Assembly (NCBI RefSeq): GCF_016756535.1
Contig: NZ_AP023247.1
Location: 5,332,501-5,396,500 of the forward strand
Reading direction: 5' to 3'
DNA from: Mesorhizobium sp. 131-2-1
GTDB taxonomy: Bacteria > Pseudomonadota > Alphaproteobacteria > Rhizobiales > Rhizobiaceae
DNA length: 64,000 bases
Shown here: piece after piece, positions 23,921 through 32,177 of the stretch
How the letters are laid out: every line of letters begins with the position of its first letter
How positions within the stretch are numbered: position 1 is the stretch's first letter
Translations under genes and position numbers: made by a program
The notes under the pieces: generated by a model
Told to the model about the DNA's origin: nothing
What the model saw: the letters and a program-made list of their open reading frames with translations, nothing else
Databases searched by the model: none

Positions 23921-26904
23921 TGGTGGGCGGCGCGCAGACACACCGGCTGGCATCCGGCGGCCTCATCGACCGCTCGACGCCGCTCAGCTTCCGCTTCGAC
24001 GGCAGGACCCTGCTCGGCTTCCAGGGCGATACGCTGGCCTCGGCGCTGGTCGCAAACGGCGTCAAGCTGGTCGGCCGCTCGTTCAAGTATCATCGCCCGC
24101 GCGGCATTCTCACCGCAGGCTCGGAAGAGCCCAACGCGCTGGTCGAATTGCGCAGCGGCGCAAGGCGCGAGCCGAACACCAAGGCGACGACGGCGGAGCT
24201 CTATGACGGCCTCGAGGCCGCCAGCCAGAACCGCTGGCCGTCGCTGCGCTTCGATGTGATGTCGGTCAACCAGCTGTTCGCGCCGATCTTTGTCGCCGGC
24301 TTCTACTACAAGACCTTCATGTGGCCGGCAAAATTCTGGGAAGCGGTCTACGAGCCGGCAATCCGCCGCGCCGCCGGCCTTGGACGTGCCGCCGGCATCG
24401 CCGACCCCGACCACTACGACAAGGCCTGGGCGCATTGCGACGTGCTGATCGCAGGCTCCGGCCCGGCGGGTCTGGCAGCCGCGCTCGCTGCCGGTCGCAG
24501 CGGCGCGCGCGTCATCCTTTGCGAGGAGGATTTTGTCCCGGGCGGCCGCCTGCTTGCCGATGGCGGCACGATCGACGGGCTATCGGCGGCGGACTGGATT
24601 TCGCGCACGCTCGCCGAACTTGCCGCGCTTCCCGATGTCCGGATCATGACGCGCACGACGATGTTCGGCGTCTATGACGGCGGCACCTACGGCGCGATCG
24701 AGCGCGTCAATGACCATCTGCCGGTTCCGCCTGAACATCAGGTGCGGCAGCGGCTGTGGCGGATCGTGGCGAAGCGCAGCATTGTTGCGGCAGGCGCGAT
24801 CGAGCGGCCGATCGTCTTTGCCGGCAATGACACGCCGGGCGTGATGATGGCTTCCGCGGTGCGGAGCTATATCGGCCGCTATGCGGCCGCGCCGGCAAAA
24901 CGCATCGCCCTGTTCACCAACAATGAGGATGGCTGGCGCACGGTCGAGACGGCGCTCGCCGGTGGCCTTCAGATCGCCGCCGTGATCGAAGCGCGGCCGG
25001 ACGTGTCTGCCGCCCACCGCTCGCTCGCTTCCAAGAACGGCTTCACGGTGCTGCACGGCTCGGTCAGCGGCGTCGACGGCGGCAAGGACGGTGTGAGCAA
25101 GATTTCGGTCGCGCTGACCGGCGGCGCCCGCGCCGAAGTCGAGGCCGACGGGCTTGCCGTCTCCGGCGGCTGGAATCCTTCGGTCGGGCTCACCTCCTAT
25201 CATCGCGGCCGGCCGAAATGGCGTGACGACATCGCCGCCTTCGTGCCGGATGGCGCGCCGCCCGGCATGGTGGCGGCGGGTGCGGCCAACGGCGCCTTCG
25301 GCCTTGGCGCCTGCCTGCGCGAAGGATTCGAGGCCGGCGCTGCCGCGGCATCTGATGCCGGGCGCAGTGGCGGCACGGGCTCGATGCCGGTCGCCGACGA
25401 TGAGACCTTTTCGCTCACCCCGCTCTGGCATGTCGCCGGCAAGGGCAAGGCCTTCGTCGACCAGCAGCACGACGTCACCGCTTCGGACGTCGAGTTGGCG
25501 CAGCGGGAAGGTTTCGAATCGGTCGAGCACCTGAAGCGCTACACCACTCTCGGCATGGCCACCGACCAGGGCAAGACTTCCAACATCGCCGGGCTCGCCA
25601 TCATAGCGGCGGTGAGCGGCAAATCGATCCCCGAAACCGGCACGACGATCTACCGGCCGCCTTACGTGCCCGTCGCCATCGGCGCCTTCGCCGGCCACCA
25701 TCGCGACGAGACTTTCCACGCAACCCGGCTGACGCCGTCGCATCACTGGGCGGCCGAACAGGGCGCCGTGTTCGTCGACACCGGCCTGTGGAAGCGTGCG
25801 CAATGGTATCCGCGCGCCGGCGAGAAGGACTGGCTGGAATCGGTGACCCGCGAGGTCAAGGCGGTGCGCGGCGGCGTCGGCTTCTGCGATGTCTCGACGC
25901 TCGGCAAGATCGACGTGCACGGCCCTGACGCCGGCACCTTCCTAGACCGCGTCTATATCAACTCGTTCTCCAACCTCGCCGTCGGCAAGGCGCGCTACGG
26001 TCTGATGCTGCGCGAGGATGGCATCGTCTATGACGACGGCACGACCTCGCGACTGGCCGAGGATCATTATTTCCTCACCACCACGACCGCCAAGGCGGGA
26101 CTGGTGATGCAGCACCTCGAGTTCTGCCGGCAAGTGCTGTTTCCCGAACTCGACGTGCAACTCACGTCTGTCTCCGACCAGTGGGCACAGTTCTCGATCG
26201 CAGGACCGAGCGCGCGGGAATTGCTGAAGCAGGTCGTTGATGAGTCCGAGGACCTGTCGAACGAAGGTTTTCCGTTCATGGGTGCGCGCGAAGTCAAACT
26301 GCGCGGCGGCATCAAGGGGCGGCTGTTCCGCATCTCCTTCTCCGGCGAGATGGCGTTCGAGATTTCGGTGCCTGCCCGCTATGGCGAGGCGCTTGTGCGC
26401 AATCTGATGATCGCGGGAAAACCCTTGGGCGTGACGCCCTACGGCACCGAGGCGCTCGGTGTCATGCGCGTCGAGAAGGGCCATGTCGCCGGGCCGGAGC
26501 TGAATGGCACCACGACCGCCGCCGATCTCGGCCTCGGCAAGATGATGTCGACCAAAAAGGATTTTGTCGGCCGCGTCATGGCCGGCCGCGAGGCGCTGGT
26601 GGCGCCGGACCGGCAGGTTGTCGTCGGTATCAAGCCGATCGACAATGCGCGTCGCCTGCGCTCAGGCGCGCACATCATTCCGAAGGGCGAGGTTCCTGGC
26701 CCGGGCAACGACCAGGGCTATGTCACCTCGGTCTGCTTCTCGCCGACACTCGACCAATGGATCGGACTCGGCCTGGTCGAACGCGGGCGCGAGCGCATCG
26801 GCGAGACCGTGCGCGCGCACGACCCGCTGCGCGGCGAGGAGTATGAGGTCGAGCTCTGCAATCCCGTCTTCCACGATCCGGATGGAGGGCGCCAGCGTGG
26901 CTGA
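23917..26904 (+). CDS. mgdC: N-methylglutamate dehydrogenase subunit C (sarcosine oxidase alpha-like)
   Basis: This is a 995-residue alpha subunit. An N-terminal segment (RLASGGLIDRSTPLSFRFDG) precedes a ferredoxin-like fold in the sarcosine oxidase family. A dinucleotide-binding domain starts near residue 176 (LIAGSGPAGLAAALAAGRSGA), and the last roughly 370 residues form a GcvT-like tetrahydrofolate domain. Known family roles: the alpha subunit holds NAD(P) and a folate site where the oxidised methyl group becomes 5,10-methylene-THF. The gene overlaps mgdB upstream and mgdD downstream. Confidence 0.92.
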   Translation: MMVGGAQTHRLASGGLIDRSTPLSFRFDGRTLLGFQGDTLASALVANGVKLVGRSFKYHRPRGILTAGSEEPNALVELRSGARREPNTKATTAELYDGLEAASQNRWPSLRFDVMSVNQLFAPIFVAGFYYKTFMWPAKFWEAVYEPAIRRAAGLGRAAGIADPDHYDKAWAHCDVLIAGSGPAGLAAALAAGRSGARVILCEEDFVPGGRLLADGGTIDGLSAADWISRTLAELAALPDVRIMTRTTMFGVYDGGTYGAIERVNDHLPVPPEHQVRQRLWRIVAKRSIVAAGAIERPIVFAGNDTPGVMMASAVRSYIGRYAAAPAKRIALFTNNEDGWRTVETALAGGLQIAAVIEARPDVSAAHRSLASKNGFTVLHGSVSGVDGGKDGVSKISVALTGGARAEVEADGLAVSGGWNPSVGLTSYHRGRPKWRDDIAAFVPDGAPPGMVAAGAANGAFGLGACLREGFEAGAAAASDAGRSGGTGSMPVADDETFSLTPLWHVAGKGKAFVDQQHDVTASDVELAQREGFESVEHLKRYTTLGMATDQGKTSNIAGLAIIAAVSGKSIPETGTTIYRPPYVPVAIGAFAGHHRDETFHATRLTPSHHWAAEQGAVFVDTGLWKRAQWYPRAGEKDWLESVTREVKAVRGGVGFCDVSTLGKIDVHGPDAGTFLDRVYINSFSNLAVGKARYGLMLREDGIVYDDGTTSRLAEDHYFLTTTTAKAGLVMQHLEFCRQVLFPELDVQLTSVSDQWAQFSIAGPSARELLKQVVDESEDLSNEGFPFMGAREVKLRGGIKGRLFRISFSGEMAFEISVPARYGEALVRNLMIAGKPLGVTPYGTEALGVMRVEKGHVAGPELNGTTTAADLGLGKMMSTKKDFVGRVMAGREALVAPDRQVVVGIKPIDNARRLRSGAHIIPKGEVPGPGNDQGYVTSVCFSPTLDQWIGLGLVERGRERIGETVRAHDPLRGEEYEVELCNPVFHDPDGGRQRG

Positions 26905-27514
26905 GTTTTCCTGGGATATCCGCAGCCCGCTCGATCGCACGCTCGTCGCCGGGCCATATGGTGGGCATGGCGATGCCGGCGTGTCGCTGACCGAGATCCG
27001 CAATTTCGATCTCGTCCAGGTGATGGCGCGACGCGGCAAGGAGATGGCCAAGGCGGCGACGGCCTGCTTCGGTGTCACAGCACCCGAAACGCCGAAGGCG
27101 GTCGGCACCGCCGACGCGACACTGATCTGGTCGGGGCCGGATCAGTTTCTTGTCCTGTCGAAGGGCGGCAGGCATGGGATGGAGGCGCTTGCGCTTGTCT
27201 TTGCCGGTTCCGCTTCGCTTTCCGACCAGTCGCATGCGCGAGCGCTGATCAGCGTATCCGGGGAGAAGGCGCGCGCCATGCTGGCCAAACTGTCGTCAAT
27301 CGATCTGCATGCGGCAGCGTTTCCGGTTGGCGCCGCAGCCGCGACTTCGATCGATCACACCAGCGTCACGCTCTGGCGCGGCAACGACCGGGACGGACAG
27401 GCCGTGTTCAATCTGCTGGTGTTCGCGACCTTCGCCGAAAGCCTGTGGCACACGATGCTCGACTCGGCGGCGGAGTATGGGATTGCGATCGGGCATTCGG
27501 AGGAAATGGCGTAG
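26897..27514 (+). CDS. mgdD: N-methylglutamate dehydrogenase subunit D (sarcosine oxidase gamma-like)
   Basis: This protein of about 205 residues is homologous to the SoxG gamma subunit (RSPLDRTLVAGPYGG at the N-terminus, then DATLIWSGPDQFLVLS). The GTG at 26897 has a GGAGGG site 7 bases upstream and overlaps mgdC by 8 bases; an in-frame ATG at 26882 lacks such a site, so GTG is preferred. Its completion of the alpha, beta, delta, gamma set makes the dehydrogenase complete. A palindromic repeat follows, probably ending the transcript before the tdm promoter. Confidence 0.88.
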   Translation: MAEFSWDIRSPLDRTLVAGPYGGHGDAGVSLTEIRNFDLVQVMARRGKEMAKAATACFGVTAPETPKAVGTADATLIWSGPDQFLVLSKGGRHGMEALALVFAGSASLSDQSHARALISVSGEKARAMLAKLSSIDLHAAAFPVGAAAATSIDHTSVTLWRGNDRDGQAVFNLLVFATFAESLWHTMLDSAAEYGIAIGHSEEMA

Positions 27515-27526
27515 CGCATTGCGCGC

Positions 27527-27679
27527 CTCCCCTTCTCCCCTTGTGGGAGAAGGTGGATCGGCGCGCAGCGCCGAGACGGATGAGGGGTGTTCCAGCGGAA
27601 TGAGACGTCGGCTTTCCCTGGAGGACTCCTCATCCGTCGCCTTCGGCGACGCCTTCTCCCACGAGGGGAGAAGGGGGAG
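27527..27679. repeat. RIME-like palindromic mosaic element
   Basis: A set of nested inverted repeats surrounds a short unique centre. The outer arms are CTCCCCTTCTCCCC (27527-27540) and its near complement at 27665-27679. The next pair is GGGAGAAGG (27545-27553) with CCTTCTCCC (27652-27660). The inner pair is GACGGATGAGG (27575-27585) with CCTCATCCGTC (27628-27638). This matches the rhizobial intergenic mosaic elements found between genes. It lies between mgdD and tdm and may act as a terminator for the mgs-gmaS-mgd transcript. Confidence 0.8.
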
Positions 27680-27732
27680 CCAGCACACCTTGGCCTTGCC
27701 AAACGCCATCGCGCTGCTATTCTTGCTGCTAA

Positions 27733-27761
27733 AATAATTTCACACACAGGCAAACTTGTTT
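27733..27761 (+). promoter_or_regulatory. Shared methylamine-regulon motif, copy 3 (tdm promoter)
   Basis: It begins AATAATTTCA, then CAGGCAAA and TTGTT, and ends 19 bases before the tdm ATG. It agrees at 23 of 29 positions with the copy at 14443-14471. Being so close to the start codon, a protein bound here would overlap the promoter or leader of tdm, which suits repression or promoter-proximal activation. Confidence 0.65.
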
Positions 27762-27780
27762 CTCGAATTGCAGAGGTGAG

Positions 27781-30150
27781 ATGAGCCAGTCGCCCTATCC
27801 CGCCGTCGCCTCCGGGCCACCCCGGCCGAGCCTGATCCTCAGGCCCGGACAAATTGCGCTGCCGGCCGGCATGGAGCGCTACACGGTGCAGGGCAATGGC
27901 GCGGCGCTGATCGACATCGAGGCCGGCGACACCGTCAGCGTACGCAATGTCGAAGGCGGGCAAGCCTGCGAATTGCTCGCCTGGGGCGAAGACGGCGTCA
28001 CCGATCCCGGCATTTTCGGTGAGACCGCGAACAGCAATGCCGCCGGCATCAAGGCGCTGCTCGTCGAAGGTGATGACAGCCTGTCGGCGCTGCGTCTCGG
28101 CCTGCAGCGCCGACAGGTGCAGCTCGACCAGCCGAAAGCCGTTCGAGTCTTCAGCGGCGCGACGCCCGCCGGCACAGAGCAGAGCTTTGCCGTACAGCGC
28201 GACGGCGCGATGCTGATCGCCGCGCCCGGCGGGCCGATGCTGGTCGACGGCCATGACACCGCGACACCGCTTACCATCATCGTGCGCCGCGCCACAGTCC
28301 GCCTCAAGGCGAAGTCGCGGCTTGCCGATCCGCTCGCCGATCCAGTGCTCGACCTCCGCGTGCATTCGGCCACCGCCGAATCCTATTTCGTCAAGGCCGG
28401 CGACTATCTGCAGATCATCGATGTCGACGGCCGCCAGTGCACCGACTTCCAGTGTTTTTCGGCGCGCAAGCTGGACAAGGGCCACGACCATCCGCTCGAC
28501 GTGACGACGACCCGTACGCTGATGGGCGCGGCCTATCCGATGCCCGGCCTGCATTCGAAATATTACGACCAGGACATGGAGCCGCTGGTCGAGGTGGTGC
28601 AGGACACATGCGGACGCCACGACGCCTTCGCACTCGCCTGCGCCGCCAAATACTATGACGACATCGGTTATCCCGGTCACACCAACTGCTCGGAGAATTT
28701 CAACCGGGCGCTCTCGGACAAAGGCGTAAATCCCCGCGCGGGCTGGATGGCGATCAACTTCTTCTTCAACACGGCGATCGACGCGCATGGCGTGATGGTG
28801 TCGGACGAGCCTTGGTCGCGGCCGGGCGACTATGTACTCTTACGCGCGCTGACCGACATCGTCTGCGTGTCCTCGGCCTGCCCGGACGACACGACGCCCG
28901 CCAATGGCTGGAACCTGACCGACATCCATGTGCGCACCTATTCCGGCCAGCACAAATTCTCGCGAGCGATCGCCAGACGCATGACGCCCGATTCGGAACC
29001 CAAAATGACCCGCGAGACAGCCTTTCATTCGAGCTTTGCCAAGCACACGCGCGACTTCGTCGAGTACAGGGGCTACTGGCTCGCCAACTCCTTCGCCAAG
29101 GAAGGTCCCATTGCCGAATACTGGGCCTGCCGCCAGGCCGCCGTGATCATGGATCTCTCGCCGCTGCGCAAGTTCGAGGTCACCGGGCCGGATTCCGAAG
29201 CGCTGCTGCAGTACACGCTGACCCGCGACGTCAAGAAGATCGGCGTCGGCCAGGTTGTCTATACCGCGATGTGCTACGAGCATGGCGGCATGATCGACGA
29301 CGGCACCCTGCTGAGGCTCGGCAAGGACAATTTCCGCTGGGTCGGCGGCGACGACCTGTCCGGCGAATGGCTGCGCGAGACGGCGAAGAAGCTCGGCCTC
29401 AACGTGCTGGTGCGCTCCTCCACCGACCAGATGCACAACATCGCCGTGCAGGGACCGAAGAGCCGCGATATCCTCAAGGAGGTCGTCTGGACCTCGCCGC
29501 TCCAGCCTTCGATCGGCGAGCTCGAATGGTTCCGCTTCGCGGTCGCCCGCATCGGCGGCAGCAACGGCGTTCCCGTCGTCGTTTCCCGCACCGGCTACAC
29601 GGGCGAGCTCGGCTACGAGGTCTGGTGCCATCCGCGCGACGCCGAAAAAGTGTTCGACGCGATCTGGGAGGCCGGCCAGCCGCATGGGCTGAAGCCAATG
29701 GGCCTGCAGGGGCTCGACATGGTGCGCATCGAGGCCGGGCTGATCTTCGCCGGCTACGAGTTCTCCGACCAGACCGATCCGTTCGAGGCCGGCATCGGCT
29801 TCACCGTGCCGCTGAAGACCAAGACCGACGACTTCATCGGCCGCGACGCGCTGATCCGGCGCAAGGAAAATCCGCAGACGAAACTGGTCGGCCTCGACAT
29901 CGACGCTAACATCCCTGTCGGTCATGGCGACTGCGTGCATGTCGGTCGCGCCCAGATCGGCGTCGTCACCTCCGGCATGCGCTCGCCGCTGCTCGGCAAG
30001 ACCATCGCCTTGGCTCGGCTCGACGTCACCCATGCCGACATCGGCACGGAAGTCGAGATCGGCAAGCTCGATGGCCATGCCAAGCGGCTGCCGGCGCGAG
30101 TCGTGCCCTTCGCGCACTACGACCCGCAGAAGACGAAACCGCGCTCCTGA
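27781..30150 (+). CDS. tdm: Trimethylamine N-oxide demethylase (DUF1989-GcvT fusion)
   Basis: This 789-residue bifunctional enzyme converts TMAO to dimethylamine and formaldehyde, with the C-terminal domain passing the C1 unit to tetrahydrofolate. The N-terminal DUF1989 part includes VDGRQCTDFQCFS near 216-227, DTCGRHDAF near 275-283 and SSACPDDTTP near 364-373, which hold the zinc-ligand type residues (Asp222, Cys277 and Cys367 are my candidates). From about residue 412 a GcvT-like folate domain begins, with GGMIDDG around 502-508 and SRTGYTGELGYE later. Domain order and length match known Tdm. ATG follows GCAGAGGTGAG. Confidence 0.93.
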   Translation: MSQSPYPAVASGPPRPSLILRPGQIALPAGMERYTVQGNGAALIDIEAGDTVSVRNVEGGQACELLAWGEDGVTDPGIFGETANSNAAGIKALLVEGDDSLSALRLGLQRRQVQLDQPKAVRVFSGATPAGTEQSFAVQRDGAMLIAAPGGPMLVDGHDTATPLTIIVRRATVRLKAKSRLADPLADPVLDLRVHSATAESYFVKAGDYLQIIDVDGRQCTDFQCFSARKLDKGHDHPLDVTTTRTLMGAAYPMPGLHSKYYDQDMEPLVEVVQDTCGRHDAFALACAAKYYDDIGYPGHTNCSENFNRALSDKGVNPRAGWMAINFFFNTAIDAHGVMVSDEPWSRPGDYVLLRALTDIVCVSSACPDDTTPANGWNLTDIHVRTYSGQHKFSRAIARRMTPDSEPKMTRETAFHSSFAKHTRDFVEYRGYWLANSFAKEGPIAEYWACRQAAVIMDLSPLRKFEVTGPDSEALLQYTLTRDVKKIGVGQVVYTAMCYEHGGMIDDGTLLRLGKDNFRWVGGDDLSGEWLRETAKKLGLNVLVRSSTDQMHNIAVQGPKSRDILKEVVWTSPLQPSIGELEWFRFAVARIGGSNGVPVVVSRTGYTGELGYEVWCHPRDAEKVFDAIWEAGQPHGLKPMGLQGLDMVRIEAGLIFAGYEFSDQTDPFEAGIGFTVPLKTKTDDFIGRDALIRRKENPQTKLVGLDIDANIPVGHGDCVHVGRAQIGVVTSGMRSPLLGKTIALARLDVTHADIGTEVEIGKLDGHAKRLPARVVPFAHYDPQKTKPRS

Positions 30151-30402
30151 TCACCGTCTCCAAGGCCTGATCCGGCCGTCTTGGTGCCCGTCGCAGTGGC
30201 ATCCGTGCCATGTTTCGCAAGCGTGATGTGCACGGCGCCACAAAACGCTTGACGTGAAAGCGCGCCGGATCAATCTTCACTCTTAAGAAAAAAATACGAC
30301 TGAGTGGAAACATTACGGTCGGGACGGTCATGTTGCCGGGGGGAAGCTTCGCGTAGCCGAGGCACGCCGGCGGGGAACAGCAAAAAAGGGGAATTCATAC
30401 AT

Positions 30403-32112
30403 ATGAGCACGATAAGCACGGCCCTGGAGCAGCCTGCGGAAGGCAAGCTGCTCAGGCACATCGACTGGCGTGGCGCCTTCTGGGTGGCAAGCGGCGTTCC
30501 CGCCCTCGTCCTGTTCTCGATCGGCGGCATTGCCGGCACGACCGGAACGCTGGCCTTCGTGATCTGGACGGTGTCCATGATCATGGGCTTCCTGCAGTCC
30601 TTCACCTATGCAGAAATCGCCGGCCTGTTCCCGAACAAGTCCGGCGGCGCCTCGATCTACGGCGCCACCGCCTGGCTGCGTTACTCGAAATTCATCGCGC
30701 CGCTTTCGGTGTGGTGCAACTGGTTCGCCTGGTCGCCGGTGCTGTCGCTCGGCTGCTCGATCGCCGCCGCCTATATCCTCAACGCGCTGGCGCCAATCCC
30801 GCTCTTCAGCGAGACCTCGCCGGAAGTGGTCGCCTACATCGCCGCGCATGCCGGGACGGCGCCCGCCGACGCCATCACGGCGGTGGCGGCTGCCGCCACG
30901 CCGGCGATCCGCACCTGGTCGCTGTGGGGACACACGCTAGGCCCGGTGTCCTTCACCTTCAACGCGACCTTCTTCATCGGCGCGGTGCTGATGCTGATCA
31001 TCTTCTCGATCCAGCATCGCGGCATCCTCGGCACGGCCAATGTGCAGAAATATATCGGCCTGCTGGTTATCGTCCCGATGCTGATCGTCGGTGTCGTGCC
31101 GATCGTCACCGGCCAGATCAACTGGGCGAACTTCTCGCCGCTGGTGCCGCTGGCGGCCGCATACGCGCCGGATCCCGGCGCCTGGAACATCGCCGGCTGG
31201 ACGCTGGTGCTCGGCGGCATGTTCATCGCCGCCTGGTCGACTTACGGCTTCGAGACCGCCGTCTGCTATACGTCGGAGTTCAAGAACCCCGGCACCGACA
31301 CTTTCAAGGCGATCTTCTATTCCGGCCTGCTCTGCATGCTGCTGTTCATCCTGGTGCCGTTCACCTTCCAGGGCGTGCTGGGCCTCAACGGCATGCTGGC
31401 GACGCCGATCGTCGACGGCTCGGGCGTGGCGGACGCGCTGGCCGGCATGGTCGGTGGCGGCAAGATCATCCACAGCCTGCTGGTCATGCTGATGATCCTG
31501 GCGCTGGTGCTCTGCATCATGACGGCGATGGCCGGCTCCTCGCGCACGCTCTACCAGGGCTCGGTCGACGGCTGGCTGCCGCGCTATCTCAGCCACGTCA
31601 ACGAGCATGGCGCGCCGACGCGGGCGATGTGGACCGACCTCGTCTTCAACCTGATCGTGCTGGCCATTGCCTCGGCCGACGCGACGAGCTTCTTCTTCAT
31701 TCTCGCCGTGTCGAACTGCGGCTACATCATCTTCAACTTCCTCAACCTCAATGCCGGCTGGATCCACCGCATCGACAACGGCCATATCGCGCGGCCGTGG
31801 CGGGCGCCGACCTGGCTGCTCGGCATCGGGGCGATCTTCGCCTATGTCAACGCCGTCTTCATGGGCGCCGGCGCCAAGGTGTGGAACCCGATGGCGCTGT
31901 GGGCGGGCCTGATTACCGCGGCTCTGATCATCCCGGTGTTCTGCTTCCGCCACTACATCCAGGACGGCGGCAAGTTCCCCGACCACATGCTGGCCGATCT
32001 CGGCATGGCGGGAGCCGACCTCTCGGTCAAGAAGGCGGGCATGCTGCCCTACCTGACGCTCGCCGCCGGCGTGGCGGTGATGCTGATCGCCAACTGGCTG
32101 TTCGTCATCTGA
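30403..32112 (+). CDS. APC-superfamily amino acid/amine permease downstream of tdm
   Basis: This 569-residue transporter has about 12 to 14 hydrophobic segments, related to amino acid permeases of the APC family (GIAGTTGTLAFVIWTVSMIMGFLQS near helix 2, TYGFETAVCYTSEFKNPGTDTFKAIFYSG in the middle). It is different from the permease at 15487, being about 100 residues longer, and has no small accessory genes. Start ATG 30403 is preceded by AAAGGGG. The 252-base gap after tdm could hold its own promoter. It is followed by a strong terminator. Context suggests uptake of a methylated or amino compound; the substrate is unknown. Confidence 0.85.
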   Translation: MSTISTALEQPAEGKLLRHIDWRGAFWVASGVPALVLFSIGGIAGTTGTLAFVIWTVSMIMGFLQSFTYAEIAGLFPNKSGGASIYGATAWLRYSKFIAPLSVWCNWFAWSPVLSLGCSIAAAYILNALAPIPLFSETSPEVVAYIAAHAGTAPADAITAVAAAATPAIRTWSLWGHTLGPVSFTFNATFFIGAVLMLIIFSIQHRGILGTANVQKYIGLLVIVPMLIVGVVPIVTGQINWANFSPLVPLAAAYAPDPGAWNIAGWTLVLGGMFIAAWSTYGFETAVCYTSEFKNPGTDTFKAIFYSGLLCMLLFILVPFTFQGVLGLNGMLATPIVDGSGVADALAGMVGGGKIIHSLLVMLMILALVLCIMTAMAGSSRTLYQGSVDGWLPRYLSHVNEHGAPTRAMWTDLVFNLIVLAIASADATSFFFILAVSNCGYIIFNFLNLNAGWIHRIDNGHIARPWRAPTWLLGIGAIFAYVNAVFMGAGAKVWNPMALWAGLITAALIIPVFCFRHYIQDGGKFPDHMLADLGMAGADLSVKKAGMLPYLTLAAGVAVMLIANWLFVI

Positions 32113-32130
32113 CGTGGCGACTGAAATGTG

Positions 32131-32160
32131 CGGGCGCGCTTCGGCGCGCCCGAACTTTTT
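32131..32160 (+). terminator. Rho-independent terminator closing the methylamine island
   Basis: This is a perfect 9-base GC-rich stem CGGGCGCGC / GCGCGCCCG with a TTCG tetraloop, followed after 3 bases by TTTTT. It lies 18 bases after the second APC permease and before a convergent gene, so it marks the right end of the island. Confidence 0.85.
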
Positions 32161-32177
32161 CGTCCAACGGCCTCCCG

